NCBI GenBank assembly: GCA_016841875.1
Contig: JAENYG010000008.1
Coordinates: 7,950-71,949, forward strand
From: Syntrophomonas sp.
GTDB lineage: Bacteria; Bacillota; Syntrophomonadia; Syntrophomonadales; Syntrophomonadaceae
Reading direction: 5' to 3'
DNA length: 64,000 nt
Shown: positions 32,848 through 44,485 of the stretch, one piece after another
How the letters are laid out: every line of letters starts with the position of its first letter
Numbering within the stretch: the first letter of the stretch is position 1
Made by a program: the position numbers and the translations under genes
Notes under the pieces: model-generated
Database searches by the model: none
What the model saw: only the letters and a program-made list of their open reading frames with translations
What the model was told of the DNA's origin: nothing

Positions 32848-34278
32848 TTATTGGTCTCTGGGTCTGGGCCGGTTCGGTTTTTTAGGATTCCTGGTAAAAC
32901 CAGATTTTCTACCGAAACTGCTTTTACTGTTATCGTTTCTCTGAGCTTTCTTAAACTTTATCGGAGGAACATCAGACAGCTCCTTAAAAGGTGCTTTTTC
33001 GGGTTCTCGGGTCAGCATTTTTAAAGCTGCTGATAAAAGGGTTACTGAATCGTATTCTTCTAATAAACTCTCAGCTAGATTTTTGTAGGTCTGGATATTT
33101 TCCTTTTCAACTACCTGGAGCAGATTCTCTATAGCTACATGCTGCAAACCAGCAAAAGCTTCATTTACAGTAGGGACAGGCTTTCTAAGTATACGGTGTT
33201 TGGTTAGCTGTTCAATAAATCTAAGATGATCTATTTCACGCGGGGTCACAAAAGTTGTAGCCAATCCGGTTTCTCCCATTCGACCGGTTCTTCCTATGCG
33301 ATGCACATAGCTTTCGGGATCCTGGGGTATATCAAAGTTATATATGTTGGTTACTCCGCTTATGTCCAAGCCTCTTGCAGCTACATCGGTTGCCACCAGA
33401 ACTTCTACTTCTCCCGCCCTGAATTTGCGCATTATGGTATCTCGGCGGTTTTGGCCTAACTCACCGTGAATACCTTCAGCTGAATACCCGCGTTCACTCA
33501 AGGCTTCCGCTATTTCATCAACCCGGCGCCGGGTGCGTCCAAAAACAATAGCCAGTTCGGGATTTTGGATGTCAAGCAAACGGCATAATATATCTAACTT
33601 TTGTTTTTCCGGGGTTTCGATATATTCCTGCTTGATATTGGCTACCGTAACCTCCCGGGGGGCGATATGAATAATTTCAGGATTCTTCATAAATTTTCGG
33701 GCCAGGGTCTGGATGTGCAGAGGAACAGTAGCTGAAAAAAGAAGACTCTGTCTTTCTTCAGGCATATCTTGCAGGATGGTCTCAATATCCTCGATAAATC
33801 CCATATTTAACATTTCGTCAGCTTCATCCAGCACCACCATCTTAACCTGCTGGAGACGGATGGTCCTTCTTCTCATATGGTCCATCAGGCGGCCCGGAGT
33901 GCCTACAATTATATTGGGTCTTTTACGCAGTGCCTTTATCTGTCTGTCAATTTCCTGTCCTCCGTAAATAGGCAGCGACCTGACGTTTTTATAATGACCA
34001 ATCCGGTTCAACTCCTCAGCCACCTGGATGGCTAGTTCACGTGTGGGTGTTATAACCACACCCTGGATTTGTTCCAGATCGGTATTACACCTATCAACCA
34101 AAGGTATGCCATAAGCTGCGGTTTTACCAGTTCCAGTCTGTGCTCTCCCGATCAAATCTCTTCCCATCAATGCGACAGGAATCGTTTTTTCTTGAATGGG
34201 AGTAGGTTCTTCAAAACCCATACTCTTAATGGCTTGAATTATGGATGGTGCTAATGCCAATTCATCAAAAGTTCTCAA
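32848..34278 (-). CDS. DEAD-box RNA helicase
   Basis: This 476-residue protein carries all core motifs: the Q motif ([20 protein letters not shown] and PTPIQ), motif I AQTGTGKT, Ia [12 protein letters not shown] in [20 protein letters not shown] and [10 protein letters not shown]. Like CshA/DeaD, it has a basic Arg/Asn/Lys-rich tail (last 60 residues) for RNA binding. It unwinds short RNA duplexes in ribosome assembly or mRNA decay. The start is TTG with AAAGGAG eleven bases upstream. I use no gene symbol because cshA and deaD cannot be separated by eye. Confidence 0.94.
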   Translation of the reverse strand: MRTFDELALAPSIIQAIKSMGFEEPTPIQEKTIPVALMGRDLIGRAQTGTGKTAAYGIPLVDRCNTDLEQIQGVVITPTRELAIQVAEELNRIGHYKNVRSLPIYGGQEIDRQIKALRKRPNIIVGTPGRLMDHMRRRTIRLQQVKMVVLDEADEMLNMGFIEDIETILQDMPEERQSLLFSATVPLHIQTLARKFMKNPEIIHIAPREVTVANIKQEYIETPEKQKLDILCRLLDIQNPELAIVFGRTRRRVDEIAEALSERGYSAEGIHGELGQNRRDTIMRKFRAGEVEVLVATDVAARGLDISGVTNIYNFDIPQDPESYVHRIGRTGRMGETGLATTFVTPREIDHLRFIEQLTKHRILRKPVPTVNEAFAGLQHVAIENLLQVVEKENIQTYKNLAESLLEEYDSVTLLSAALKMLTREPEKAPFKELSDVPPIKFKKAQRNDNSKSSFGRKSGFTRNPKKPNRPRPRDQ

Positions 34279-34525
34279 TATGAGTAGATCTCCTTTTCTT
34301 TGTAGTTCTTCTGTTATAATTACCCGATATTTTGTTTTTTATAGCCCTTTTTCAATAGGTAATTAGGCTGCGCCTGGGATTGCCAGACAAGCACAAGATA
34401 CCAGGGATCACCTCCAGACTCTGATTAACCCTAGTAATATTCTCATATATCGAATGAAATGTAAATTTTAAACTGTCGCAATGCATATTATATCCGGAGA
34501 CAGTTTCGAACTAGAATAATTTTTT

Positions 34526-35482
34526 TCATAACCGGGCATCTTCTACCTGAGCAGCAGAGTTATTTGAGCATGGCCGTCCCTTTACTGCCAAATCGCTTTC
34601 CTGTTTGGCCCTGACACTGGTAATGAAAACCGCCAATAACACCAGTGCCCCACCTGCCATCTGTACCACGGTAAGTTTCTCGCCCAGTATAAACCAGGCA
34701 CCTATTGCGGTAACCACGGGAATGCCGTTAATAAATACCGATGCTCGAGAAGCTTCTATCCTGGTTAAAGCAAAATTATAAGCTAAAAAAGCTGTAATAG
34801 TACAAAATAGTGCAAGAAATACTAGGGCTGCAATAGATTGTATGCTCACCTGAGACCATCTTATATCCGGCAGATTATACAAAAAGAAGGGAGCGAAAAT
34901 TATGGTACCGTATATGACCTGAAAACCGGTAATTTGCATTGAGGATAGAGTTTTACCCAAATCCCGAGCCAAAACCATGTAAAAAGCAGCCGAAAAAACT
35001 GCACCTAATATTAGTAAATCACCTAATAAAGATCCTTCCAAAGATAACTTCTCCCCGCCCCCTAAAACTAATACTATAATACCTATGACTGATAAAGTTA
35101 TTCCCAGCAAGTTATTACGGGTTATTTCCTCCCCCAGAAGGAAGCGAGCTAATATCAATACTGCAATTGGCACCAGGGCCAGTATTATGGAGGCACTGGA
35201 GGCAGTGGTATAGGTCAAGCCAAACGTCTCACACGCAAAATATAGACCTGGTTGGAATAATGCGGTAAGTAACAGTTTCCTGTGCTGTTCAGGGCTGAGC
35301 TTTGGTAAACCGCTGCGCAGCATGACCATCAGGAAGAATACCGAAGCCAGGCTGAAGCGAAGGAAATTGCAGACCAAGGGAGTGAAACTGGTTAAGGCTA
35401 TCTTGGTACCAATAAAGGACAGTCCCCAGAACAGCATGGTTATGATCAGTGCAGCATAGGTAGTCAAATTCTTATTCATCAT
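34526..35482 (-). CDS. EamA/DMT-family transporter
   Basis: This 318-residue protein is made of two EamA repeats, each with five membrane segments. LLFWGLSFIGTKIALTSFTP-type sequence (residues 15-36) and IASRASVFINGIPVVTAIGA-like parts mark the two halves. EamA transporters export or import small metabolites, including amino acids and nucleotides. AAGGAG is six bases before the ATG. It is alone, and the substrate is unknown. The C-terminal 25 residues are polar. Confidence 0.88.
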   Translation of the reverse strand: MMNKNLTTYAALIITMLFWGLSFIGTKIALTSFTPLVCNFLRFSLASVFFLMVMLRSGLPKLSPEQHRKLLLTALFQPGLYFACETFGLTYTTASSASIILALVPIAVLILARFLLGEEITRNNLLGITLSVIGIIVLVLGGGEKLSLEGSLLGDLLILGAVFSAAFYMVLARDLGKTLSSMQITGFQVIYGTIIFAPFFLYNLPDIRWSQVSIQSIAALVFLALFCTITAFLAYNFALTRIEASRASVFINGIPVVTAIGAWFILGEKLTVVQMAGGALVLLAVFITSVRAKQESDLAVKGRPCSNNSAAQVEDARL

Positions 35483-35635
35483 TCTTACTCCTTAATTTAG
35501 AAAAACAGGCCATCATCTTCAATCCATTATATTATTTAGCTGCTCTCCTGTCTTTAGAATTCTCGCGGGATAATCTGTTATACTATATGAAAGTTACTGT
35601 AGCAGCTTAATGACCGGTTAATGAGGTGATTATAT

Positions 35636-36469
35636 TTGGAAATGAATATGGGTTCAATAATATGGTTTTTGTTTATCCTTTTTGCTTTTCTGCCGGTTTT
35701 AAATCAGAGACGTATTATTTCAGCCCGGCTTTCTCTTATACGCAGAATTGAAGAGAAACGGCACAGCCGGGTGATCACTCTCCTGCACAGACAGGAAGCA
35801 CTGAGTTTCCTGGGGATACCATTTCGCCGTTTCATAGATATGGAGGATGCGGAAAGGGTACTGCGTGCCATCCGTTTGACCCCAGATGATATGCCTATAG
35901 ACATAATCCTGCATACTCCGGGAGGTCTGGTTTTAGCTGCGGAACAAATAGCACGGGCTCTCAAAAGACATCCGGCCAAAGTAACAGCTATAGTACCTCA
36001 TTATGCCATGTCAGGTGGCACTTTGATAGCCCTGGCAGCTGATGAGATCATGTTGGATGAGAATGCAGTGCTTGGACCGGTAGATCCTCAGATAGGCCAA
36101 TACCCGGCCAATTCCATAATCAGAGTTCTGCGGGATAAACCGATCAACAGAATAGATGATGAAACAATTATATTAGCTGATATCGCTGAAAAGGCTACCC
36201 GGCAGGTATATGAATCAGCAGTTGATATCCTCTCTCCCCGGGTTGAACACGAACAGGCTAAAAAACTTGCCCAACTGCTCAGCGAAGGACGCTGGACCCA
36301 TGATTTTGCGCTGGTATGTTCAACCCTAACTAATATGGGATTAAATGTTAATTGTGGTGTTCCGGAAGAGATTTACCTTTTAATGAATCTATACCCCCAG
36401 CCAAACCGACAGGTGCCATCTGTTGAGTACATCCCCATTCCTTACCGCAGGGATAAAACATCCAGATAG
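35636..36469 (+). CDS. Membrane-anchored ClpP/crotonase-fold serine protease, SDH family
   Basis: This 277-residue protein has one N-terminal transmembrane helix (about 6-20), a basic linker, then a Clp-fold domain (about 55-220). IDIILHTPGGLVLAAEQIAR, VPHYAMSGGTLIALAADEIM and LDENAVLGPVDPQIG are the strand-helix motifs of the SDH/sppA-like family, with the catalytic Ser in AMSGGT. It probably cleaves membrane proteins or signal peptides at the inner face. GAGGTGAT is followed after five bases by TTG 35636; ATG 35642 is an alternative two codons later. It has a downstream terminator. Confidence 0.85.
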   Translation: MEMNMGSIIWFLFILFAFLPVLNQRRIISARLSLIRRIEEKRHSRVITLLHRQEALSFLGIPFRRFIDMEDAERVLRAIRLTPDDMPIDIILHTPGGLVLAAEQIARALKRHPAKVTAIVPHYAMSGGTLIALAADEIMLDENAVLGPVDPQIGQYPANSIIRVLRDKPINRIDDETIILADIAEKATRQVYESAVDILSPRVEHEQAKKLAQLLSEGRWTHDFALVCSTLTNMGLNVNCGVPEEIYLLMNLYPQPNRQVPSVEYIPIPYRRDKTSR

Positions 36470-36499
36470 ATAAAACAGTTCATCATTTCTTCATAGTGC

Positions 36500-36528
36500 A
36501 AAAAAGCTCACCAAATGGTGAGCTTTTT
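36500..36528 (+). terminator. Terminator of the SDH-family protease gene
   Basis: AAAAAGCTCACC (36501-36512) pairs with GGTGAGCTTTTT (36517-36528) around a four-base loop. It may also serve the converging GerMN gene. Confidence 0.9.
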
Positions 36529-36597
36529 ATATCATCAATGAGGCTTGAGGATTTCCTTGTACTTATACTATGTTTGATCTTTTCCCAAGCCCTGTTT

Positions 36598-37524
36598 TTA
36601 ATGCCTGCCTATCGCCTCTTCAATAGGTCCGTGTTCTATCGAAATAGGTTCTCCTTCCACTGTCATTTTTACTTTATCTATACCCGGAAATTCAGTCAGG
36701 GTATATACTATAGAATTTATCGTCATGCCTTCCCCGGTTGAACCACCCCAATGTTTGGTATGCATCTCAATAGAGAAATCTACCTGGGCGATATTATTAT
36801 CTATCACCACACTGTTGACCTGGACTTCAGCCGGAATGGTTTTATGCAGGTCACTGTTAGTTGGTCCTTTTATAAGTTCTTCCAGCGTTCTTAGCATTAA
36901 ATCATTCATAGAAATATCTGGAGCAACTGTAATTGTCCTGATTTCAGTTTCCAGAGCGGTTGCATCCTGATTGCAAAAATACAAGGTAATTTCTTTACTA
37001 ACTTCTGGTTGATTTATGTTATTATCGAAAGGCTCCATAAAGCCCCGGGGATTGCCGCTGGGACCAATAAGTTCTTCACCTTCCACCAGTATCTTAACCC
37101 GGTTAATGTCCCGGTCCAAACTGGTTAGAGTATTAACCACTGAGCCAACCGCAATAATTTCAGCAATGCTTCCTCCGAAACTGCAGAAATCTTTACTAAC
37201 ATTGACAATCAGGTCATTGCTCTGCTTCATGGTGCCATAGACTATGGTTTTGGATGCTATGTTGCTGCGGTAATCCGAGTTTTCTGTGCCTTTGATTAAT
37301 TCTTGCAGCACAATACTATATTTATCGTGGTCTTTGGGGAATAATATTTCTCTTTCTTCCACTACAAATTGTTCATTGCCTAAATCAGAATAGTACAATT
37401 GAACTTTTACCTTTTCTGTGTCATCAGGTGGGGTCGTACTACCTTGATTTGCGTCACTGGAACATCCTGTAAAAATTCCCATTACCATTAATATCACCAG
37501 TATTTTCACCAGACGATTTTTCAA
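36598..37524 (-). CDS. GerMN-domain lipoprotein, two copies
   Basis: This 308-residue lipoprotein has a lipobox near residue 20 (GIFTGC) and two GerMN domains (about 40-155 and 175-300), each with the pattern KGTENSDYRSNIASKT or KGPTNSDLHKTIP and VVNTLTSLDRDINRVKILVE or YTLTEFPGIDKVKMTVEGE. GerM is a spore cortex/germination protein of Bacillus that acts at the sporulation septum and cortex. The start is TTG with GGAGGAA upstream. The region 37525-37913 (389 bp) upstream of it holds no gene I can support, only a possible promoter. Confidence 0.9.
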   Translation of the reverse strand: MKNRLVKILVILMVMGIFTGCSSDANQGSTTPPDDTEKVKVQLYYSDLGNEQFVVEEREILFPKDHDKYSIVLQELIKGTENSDYRSNIASKTIVYGTMKQSNDLIVNVSKDFCSFGGSIAEIIAVGSVVNTLTSLDRDINRVKILVEGEELIGPSGNPRGFMEPFDNNINQPEVSKEITLYFCNQDATALETEIRTITVAPDISMNDLMLRTLEELIKGPTNSDLHKTIPAEVQVNSVVIDNNIAQVDFSIEMHTKHWGGSTGEGMTINSIVYTLTEFPGIDKVKMTVEGEPISIEHGPIEEAIGRH

Positions 37525-37913
37525 CTTTTCCTCCTCCTGTTTGCATAATCTTTAATAATAAAAACACCTGATATCAAAACAAATCCTGGAAACTACCTAA
37601 CTGCAGCAGATATTGACTATCTTGGAGATTAATTGTCTGCTGTCTGACCTGAATCTCTTGAGACAGTATTCTTTTCTTATCTCTTTCAGTATTACTAGAA
37701 AATATTGTAACACAAGCCGTACTAAATTTTCACAGATACAGCCTATGTTAAATAATCGCAGAGGTGATTTTTGCTCACCGAGAAAAGCAGCAAATATATG
37801 TGTGGAAAGCATTACACAGAGATGTGGCAGATGAGCATGCCAGACTCTTGCTCCAGCAAACCCATAGAGTATTGATTGCATGGTAACTTAACCATTATAT
37901 TTATGTTTCAATA
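37525..37913. other. 389-bp intergenic region without a supported gene
   Basis: This region lies between the GerMN and metallo-hydrolase genes. Open frames on either strand of about 70-95 codons lack ribosome sites and good starts. It may hold the GerMN promoter. Confidence 0.5.
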
Positions 37914-38891
37914 CTACAACGAAAAGAGGGTCACTCCATCACCATCATACTTAAGTACTTCCCCCTTTTCATTCAGGTATTTCAGATGGGCAATAACCTC
38001 GCCAATTGCAAACCATTTTTGTGGTAAAGGAAATTCATCCCATTGGTAATATTTCAGATCCCAGGTCATCATAGAAGCAATATCGTATGCGTTGGCCGGG
38101 CCATACTCAAGCATTCTAATTATCTCTTGACATCGAAGCTGATGATGCTTCTTCAGCTCCATTATCCGTTCCTGATGATCATAAATGATAGAACGGTGAG
38201 ATGGAAGCGTTAGTTTTACAGCCAGATCATAAACTTTATCCAGGCTTTGCAGGTAATCCTGTAAAGGATTATAAGTGCTGGCAAATAGAGCAATATTAGG
38301 GGTTATGTCTGCTAAAATATGATCGCCAGAGAATAAGACTTGCTTATCTGCATCATACAAGCATAAATGACCCCGTGTATGTCCGGGAGTCAATATACAT
38401 TTAAGGGAGAAACCGCCTATTTCTATGGTCAAACCATCCTCTACTATTTCAAACTCGACGTTATCCGGACCGGAATATTTAAAACCTGGATGACTAATTA
38501 TGGCTTGCTTCCCTTCCAGAAAACCATTTTGGACTGCGAAAGCGGCCAGGTCATTCCAATATTGGCTTCCATTGGAAGCTGTAAAAAAGTTCAGCATTTT
38601 AGTGTCTGCTTCACTTCCGTATATCCTCGAGTCTGATGATTTTAGATATGATATCAAACCCACATGATCGGCATGAAAATTAGTTATCAGTATATCGGTT
38701 TTATGCAGGTCAACGCTCAATTCTTGTACAGCCTGATCAAATGCCTTCTTACATTCGGGTCGGTTCATTCCGGTATCGATGAGAAGGTTTTTCCCCTCCC
38801 CTTTTATCAGATAGGAATTTATAGTCTTTAATGGATTCCCTGGCAAAGGTATTTCTAATTTATATAGACCGGGAAATATTTTGTTAATCAT
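37914..38891 (-). CDS. Metallo-beta-lactamase-fold hydrolase
   Basis: This 325-residue protein has the MBL metal-binding pattern: LLIDTGMNRPE, ILITNFHADHVGLI (HxDH; the usual first His of HxHxDH is Asn here), TPGHTRGHLCLYD and LFSGDHILAD. A C-terminal helical domain (about 215-325) with HHQLRCQEIIRMLEYGP and KWFAIGEVIAHLKYL recalls the extra helices in larger family members. It may be a metal-dependent thioesterase or glyoxalase-II-like hydrolase. GGGGGAAA precedes the ATG. There is no helpful neighbour, so the substrate is unknown. Confidence 0.85.
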   Translation of the reverse strand: MINKIFPGLYKLEIPLPGNPLKTINSYLIKGEGKNLLIDTGMNRPECKKAFDQAVQELSVDLHKTDILITNFHADHVGLISYLKSSDSRIYGSEADTKMLNFFTASNGSQYWNDLAAFAVQNGFLEGKQAIISHPGFKYSGPDNVEFEIVEDGLTIEIGGFSLKCILTPGHTRGHLCLYDADKQVLFSGDHILADITPNIALFASTYNPLQDYLQSLDKVYDLAVKLTLPSHRSIIYDHQERIMELKKHHQLRCQEIIRMLEYGPANAYDIASMMTWDLKYYQWDEFPLPQKWFAIGEVIAHLKYLNEKGEVLKYDGDGVTLFSL

Positions 38892-39143
38892 CTAATTTCC
38901 CCCTTTTCCATGTTAGTTCCATTTTATCTTATATTTAGATAAACCGATATCGTTTCCAGAATATTTCAATAAATATATACGGGCTGTTTGTCCCTATTTG
39001 GTCGGAAGTTTGAAGCTTTATACTATTTAATACAGATATATTTACCTTTTTAATATTATTATAGGAATTTATTCACATATATGCAGGATATTCCGGATTT
39101 ATGTAGAAGGAATAAGCTAGGAAGGAACGGGAGGGGTAAAGTG

Positions 39144-40001
39144 ATGACTAATATTGTTATTGTGGGTGCCGGACAGGGTGGCAGCTCTATTTTGAAAGCG
39201 CTGCAGGGGATCGAAGGTATTCAGGTAATAGGAATTTGCGATGCTAATCCATCAGCTCCAGGTATGGTTCTGGCAAAAGAAATCGGAGTAAAAATTTATA
39301 CCGACCTGAATAATGTGTTTTCCCTGAGCAATTGTGATTTAATTATTGAAGCAACTGGAAGCGAAAAAGTACAAGAAATCATTACTGCTGGGAAAAATGG
39401 TCATACGGCAGTAGTGGATTCTCATGGCGCGAATCTGATGATGACCTTACTGGAAAGCCGGGAAATGATGATGGTAAAACTGCATAACGAAGCGGTAAAG
39501 CTGTCCGATATGTCCAACGATCTTTCCGCAACCATGCAGACGGTTACCCGTGCGATGGAAGAAGTTGCCACTTATGCTAATGAAGTCTCCAAAAAGGGTG
39601 ATGACCTGGTAGATTACGCCAACCAAGCTGTAGAACGTTTGAATGAAACCGGTGAAGTATTAAATATCATTAATTTTACTGCCACCCAAACTAAACTGCT
39701 GGGTTTCAATGCTGCTATTGAAGCCGCTCGGAGCGGTGAACACGGTAAAGGTTTTGCGGTGGTGGCTGATGAGGTAAGAAAGCTGGCCGTAGAAAGTACG
39801 GTATCAGTAGGAAAAATATCTGATATATTAAAAAATATTGAAGATTCTGTGAAGACCATAGCTGGTGGAGTGAATGATGCAGGTAGAACTATAAGAAAAC
39901 AGGCGGATCAAACTCAGGCGGTATCGTCCAGCATACAACAGGTTGAAGCTATGGCTCAGGAGTTAACAGCTCTGGCTCATAGCCTGGCAGATCTTGCCTG
40001 A
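39144..40001 (+). CDS. Cytosolic chemoreceptor with N-terminal Rossmann NAD(P)-binding domain
   Basis: The start is ATG 39144, since GGAGGGG lies seven bases upstream; the longer frame from 39081 lacks one. The 285-residue product has no membrane segment. Residues 1-105 are a Rossmann fold with VGAGQGGSSILKALQ (GxGxxG), the acidic ICDAN after strand 2, and IIEATGSEKVQEII, as in homoserine- or oxidoreductase-type NAD-binding domains. Residues about 110-285 are a methyl-accepting signalling domain with the conserved hairpin tip [20 protein letters not shown] and VVADEVRKLAVEST. It is a receptor where a pyridine nucleotide or a bound metabolite likely modulates CheA, an inference from the domains. 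It has a downstream terminator. Confidence 0.85.
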   Translation: MTNIVIVGAGQGGSSILKALQGIEGIQVIGICDANPSAPGMVLAKEIGVKIYTDLNNVFSLSNCDLIIEATGSEKVQEIITAGKNGHTAVVDSHGANLMMTLLESREMMMVKLHNEAVKLSDMSNDLSATMQTVTRAMEEVATYANEVSKKGDDLVDYANQAVERLNETGEVLNIINFTATQTKLLGFNAAIEAARSGEHGKGFAVVADEVRKLAVESTVSVGKISDILKNIEDSVKTIAGGVNDAGRTIRKQADQTQAVSSSIQQVEAMAQELTALAHSLADLA

Positions 40002-40017
40002 TGTAATTCGATCAAAT

Positions 40018-40053
40018 ATCTCCCCAGTAATTTTGCAGGGGAGATTCTATTTT
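40018..40053 (+). terminator. Terminator of the Rossmann chemoreceptor gene
   Basis: ATCTCCCC (40018-40025) pairs with GGGGAGAT (40038-40045) and is followed by TCTATTTTTTT. Confidence 0.92.
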
Positions 40054-40151
40054 TTTGTGGAAATATCAAAACAACTGCCAGTCAATAATTTGTAACGCGC
40101 TCAGTGATAGGCTTCAGTCATAACCTTTTATTCTGTAGAAACATCCCCCTA

Positions 40152-43100
40152 TTAACTCGTTTTCTTATTTATAATTCTATCCCCCTTCTCGATAGAGGAG
40201 CTTTCTTTTTCCAAGGAAACACAGGTCGTATCTGCCATATCACTATCTATATTCATATTCTTAAAAGCAACTGACAGCATGAGTTTGATTCTATTCAACT
40301 GATTTACCTCACTAGCACCCGGGTCATAGTCTATAGCTGCTATGTTGGCTTCAGGATACTGCCTTTTCAGTTCTTTAATCATACCTTTGCCTGTAACATG
40401 GTTAGGAAGACAGGCAAAAGGCTGCATACAAATGATGTTGGGTGCGCCCATTTCTATCAGCTCTATCATTTCCGCAGTTAATAACCAGCCTTCACCAGTA
40501 TGATTTCCAAGCGAAACCACCTTCTCAGCGTTTTTAGCCATGTTATAAATTGAACAAGGCGCATCGAATCTTTTACTACGATTTAATGCTTTTATCATAT
40601 CCCGGCGGCAATTATCAAAATATTTTATGAACCACATACCCAGCACTTTGCCCTTTAATGTGCCAGCTAGATAACGATGGCGATAAATAAGGTCATAAGC
40701 GCAATAGGTAAAGAAATCAAGTAGATCTGGTACCACAGCTTCTGCCCCTTCGTTTTCAATGATGTTAATTACGTTGTTATTGGCAGTTGGGTGGTATTTG
40801 ACCAGTATTTCCCCTACAATTCCTATCCGGGGTTTCCTGACCTCCCTTATTTCCAACTGATCAAATTCTCTTACGATCTGTTTGACATACTTGCGAAAAC
40901 TGTACATATCACCAATCATCAACTGCTGTTTACAAAGGTTTATCCACTTTTGGAAAAGAAGATTAGCTGAACCGGGTATTTTCTCGTAGGGTCGGACCCG
41001 GTAAAGTACTCTCATAAGCAGATCGCCGTAGATTATTCCCATGATTACCTTTTTAAATAAAGCTGGGGTTATTTTAAATCCGGGGTTAGATTCGAGACCG
41101 GTAATATTTGCTGAAATAACCGGTATATTTTCCAGGCCGGCATCCTTCATAGCTTTACGTAAAAAGGCAATATAATTGGTTGCTCTGCAGCCCCCTCCGG
41201 TCTGAGATATTATGACTGAGGTGTTATTTAAATCATATTTACCCGATTTCAGAGCCGAAATAAGCTGTCCAACTACTAGTATCGATGGATAGCAAGCATC
41301 ATTATTCACATATTTAAGGCCCTCATCAACCGCATTCTTGTCCACTGAGGGAAGGACTACGATATTATATCCCTCGGATGCAAAAAGATTCTGCGCAAGT
41401 TCAAAATGTATAGGTGACATTTGTGGGCATATGATAGTGTGCTTGCCGCGCATTTCTTCGGTAAAGGGCCGTCTGCTCTGAACTGCAGGTGGAAAAGATG
41501 GCTTTATTCCCGATTTATAACGATCTTCCATGGCTGCCACCAGGGATCTAATTCTGATTTTCACTGATCCCAGGTTGCTTCCTTCATCAATTTTTAAGCA
41601 GGTATAGATTTTTCCCGCTGAATCCAGTATCTCTTCCACCTGGTCCGTGGTAACGGCATCCAAACCGCAGCCGAAGGAATTAAGCTGTATTAATTCCAGA
41701 TCATCTCGACTCGAAACATAACTGGCAGCTGCATACAGTCTGGAATGATACATCCATTGATCCACTACTCGAATGGGGCGATTAACCGTGCCAAGATGGG
41801 AAATGGAGTCTTCGGTCAATACTGCAAAACCCATAGAGTTGATTAATCCAGGAATACCGTGATTGATCTCAGGATCAATATGATAAGGCCGGCCAGCAAG
41901 TACAATTCCCTTCTGATCTGTCTCTTCCAAATATTTAAGGGTTTCTTCCCCTTTTTTCCTTATGTCTTGACGGGCTTCTGCTTCCTCTTGCCAGGCTGCT
42001 TCTACAGCGGCAGCAATTTCTTTTTTATCTATACCATAATCTGCTAATTCCTCATAAAGTCTTTGGATCATACGTTTTTTGTTTTCGTAAGGAAGAAAAG
42101 GATTCATAAATTTAATGTGCTTATCCCTTAACACATCCATATTATTCTTAATAACTTCTGGGTATGAAATTACTATAGGACAATTGAAATGATTGGAGGC
42201 TTCTTCAATTTCTTTTTTCTCATATGTTATACATGGATGAAATATGGTTTTTGCTCCACGATTTACCAAGGCCATTATATGACCATGAACCATTTTGCCC
42301 GGATAACAAACCGATTCAGAAGGTATAGTTTCCAATCCCAGTTCATAAATTTTCTTCGATGAACGTGGAGATCTCTCCACCCGGAAACCCAGTCGGGTGA
42401 AAAAAGTGAACCAGAAAGGGTAATTCTCATACATATTTAGCACCATTGGAATACCAATGGTTCCCCGGTAGGCTTCTTTTTGCTTCAGAGGCACATAGCT
42501 GCTCAGCCGCCGCAGCTTATATTCATAAAGGTCTGGTAAATTACTGCCTTTCTTCTCCATACCAGCCCCTTTTTCACAGCGATTACCGGAAATATACTCT
42601 CTGCCATCATTAAAGGTATTTATGGTAAGCAGACAGTTATTTAAACAGCCTTCACATCGTGACATAGAACTTCTATAGCTGAAATCTTTTAGGGCAGAAC
42701 TGCCAATAAGATTACTATCATGGCCGGGAAGATATTTCTCGGATGCAATCAGGGCTGCGCCAAATGCTCCCATTATCCCTGCTATATCCGGCCGAATCAC
42801 TTGCCGGCCCACAATATTCTCAAAGCTTTTCAGGATCGCATCGTTATGAAAAGTTCCCCCTTGAACCACTATTTTATCTCCCAGCTGATCAGTGTTTCTT
42901 AGCTTAATTACCTTAAATAGAGCATTTTTAATAACTGAATAGGATAGACCGGCAGAAATATCGCCTACAGTGGCACCCTCTTTTTGAGCTTGTTTTACCA
43001 TAGAATTCATAAAAACTGTACATCTGGTGCCAAGGTCCACGGGGTGCTCTGCTAGAAGAGCATTTTCAGCAAATTCCTGAACACTCATATTTAAGGATTG

Positions 43101-44477
43101 AGCAAATGTTTCAATAAAGGAACCGCACCCAGAAGAGCAAGCTTCATTCAAAATTATACTGTCAATAGTACCATTTTTTATTTTAAGACATTTCATATCC
43201 TGCCCACCGATATCAAGAATAAACTCCACCCCGGGCATGAAATACTGGGCAGCACGATAATGAGCAATTGTTTCTACTTCGCCCAAGTCTACTGAAAAGG
43301 CTGATTTGATCAAGCTTTCCCCATAACCGGTCACCGATGTGTTTCTAATAATTGCTCCTTCAGGTAATTTATCATATAAATCGCGCAAAAGATTCAAGGT
43401 GCTGGTCAAGGGACTGCCCTCATTACTGGCATAATATGAATACAGAAGCTTACCTTGACTATCTATCAAAGCTGCTTTGGTAGTAGTTGAACCGGCGTCT
43501 ATCCCCAGGAAACAGTCCCCCTGAAATTCCGTCAGACTTCCCCGTTCCAGAGCATGGGACAGGTGTCTGGCTTTGAATTCACCCAGTTCCTCTTGACTGG
43601 TAAATAATGCATCCAGCAGTCTTACATCTTCAGATGGTATATCACCCAAGTTATGAATTCTCCGCAAGAGCTTATTAAAATTAACTGTTTCCTCAGACCT
43701 GGATGCCAATGCTGCACCAATAGCCACGTAATATTGAGCATTATCCGGGAATAGGGCATGCTGCTGGTCAAGGTTAAGAGTTTCGATGAATCTCTTTCTA
43801 AGTTCAGATAGAAAATATAAAGGTCCACCTAGAAATGCCACATGGCCACGGATAGATTTTCCGCAAGCCAGACCGCCAATGGTCTGATTAACCACTGACT
43901 GAAAAATAGAAGTAGCTATATCTTCTTTAGATGCCCCTTCGTTTAACAAAGGCTGAATATCAGTTTTAGCAAATACACCACATCTTGCGGCGATAGGATA
44001 TATCGTATGATACTGCCGGGCCATTTCATTTAACCCGGAAGCGTCTGTCTTCAGCATAGCTGCCATCTGGTCAATAAATGCTCCAGTTCCACCCGCACAG
44101 GTACCATTCATCCGCTGATCAACGCTTCCTCCAACCTCATAGAAGGTTATCTTGGCATCTTCTCCACCCAGCTCTATAGCTACATCAGTTTGAGGTATAT
44201 ATTTTTCCACCGCCTGGGAACAGGCTATAACTTCCTGAATAAAACCAGCCTCTAAAAACTTAGAGGCAGATAAACCCCCAGAACCCGTTACCATTAGAGT
44301 TACATTCCTACCCGGGTATTCAAGATGAGCTTCCTCTACCATCTTAGATATAGTAACTTTAATATCCGAGTAATGGCGTTGGTATTTGCTGTATACGATA
44401 GAATTGGAATGGTCTAAAATGACTATCTTTACAGTTGTTGAGCCAACATCTAAACCGAGGTGCAGCAATTTATCCAT
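40152..44477 (-). CDS. Large CoA-substrate-specific enzyme activase (HgdC/BcrA/BadF type, tandem)
   Basis: This 1441-residue protein is a fusion of several units. Two ASKHA ATPase domains (about 1-260 and 320-590) have [13 protein letters not shown] and [13 protein letters not shown], FeS-cluster cysteines in [16 protein letters not shown] and [17 protein letters not shown], and [16 protein letters not shown] middle-to-C-terminal region (about 640-1440) resembles the DUF2229 and HgdB-type dehydratase partner, with Cys motifs [13 protein letters not shown] and [14 protein letters not shown]. Small activases (about 260 residues) deliver low-potential electrons to 2-hydroxyacyl-CoA dehydratases or benzoyl-CoA reductases. 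The substrate of this large version is unknown. It is divergent from a TetR gene with palindromes between them, and the Shine-Dalgarno is 25 bases from the ATG across a hairpin. Confidence 0.9.
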   Translation of the reverse strand: MDKLLHLGLDVGSTTVKIVILDHSNSIVYSKYQRHYSDIKVTISKMVEEAHLEYPGRNVTLMVTGSGGLSASKFLEAGFIQEVIACSQAVEKYIPQTDVAIELGGEDAKITFYEVGGSVDQRMNGTCAGGTGAFIDQMAAMLKTDASGLNEMARQYHTIYPIAARCGVFAKTDIQPLLNEGASKEDIATSIFQSVVNQTIGGLACGKSIRGHVAFLGGPLYFLSELRKRFIETLNLDQQHALFPDNAQYYVAIGAALASRSEETVNFNKLLRRIHNLGDIPSEDVRLLDALFTSQEELGEFKARHLSHALERGSLTEFQGDCFLGIDAGSTTTKAALIDSQGKLLYSYYASNEGSPLTSTLNLLRDLYDKLPEGAIIRNTSVTGYGESLIKSAFSVDLGEVETIAHYRAAQYFMPGVEFILDIGGQDMKCLKIKNGTIDSIILNEACSSGCGSFIETFAQSLNMSVQEFAENALLAEHPVDLGTRCTVFMNSMVKQAQKEGATVGDISAGLSYSVIKNALFKVIKLRNTDQLGDKIVVQGGTFHNDAILKSFENIVGRQVIRPDIAGIMGAFGAALIASEKYLPGHDSNLIGSSALKDFSYRSSMSRCEGCLNNCLLTINTFNDGREYISGNRCEKGAGMEKKGSNLPDLYEYKLRRLSSYVPLKQKEAYRGTIGIPMVLNMYENYPFWFTFFTRLGFRVERSPRSSKKIYELGLETIPSESVCYPGKMVHGHIMALVNRGAKTIFHPCITYEKKEIEEASNHFNCPIVISYPEVIKNNMDVLRDKHIKFMNPFLPYENKKRMIQRLYEELADYGIDKKEIAAAVEAAWQEEAEARQDIRKKGEETLKYLEETDQKGIVLAGRPYHIDPEINHGIPGLINSMGFAVLTEDSISHLGTVNRPIRVVDQWMYHSRLYAAASYVSSRDDLELIQLNSFGCGLDAVTTDQVEEILDSAGKIYTCLKIDEGSNLGSVKIRIRSLVAAMEDRYKSGIKPSFPPAVQSRRPFTEEMRGKHTIICPQMSPIHFELAQNLFASEGYNIVVLPSVDKNAVDEGLKYVNNDACYPSILVVGQLISALKSGKYDLNNTSVIISQTGGGCRATNYIAFLRKAMKDAGLENIPVISANITGLESNPGFKITPALFKKVIMGIIYGDLLMRVLYRVRPYEKIPGSANLLFQKWINLCKQQLMIGDMYSFRKYVKQIVREFDQLEIREVRKPRIGIVGEILVKYHPTANNNVINIIENEGAEAVVPDLLDFFTYCAYDLIYRHRYLAGTLKGKVLGMWFIKYFDNCRRDMIKALNRSKRFDAPCSIYNMAKNAEKVVSLGNHTGEGWLLTAEMIELIEMGAPNIICMQPFACLPNHVTGKGMIKELKRQYPEANIAAIDYDPGASEVNQLNRIKLMLSVAFKNMNIDSDMADTTCVSLEKESSSIEKGDRIINKKTS

Positions 44478-44485
44478 ATGTTACA

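Noticed and set aside
37597-37881. 94-codon minus-strand frame between GerMN and the metallo-hydrolase
   Set aside because: No Shine-Dalgarno sequence, no recognisable domain, and composition unlike neighbouring genes.
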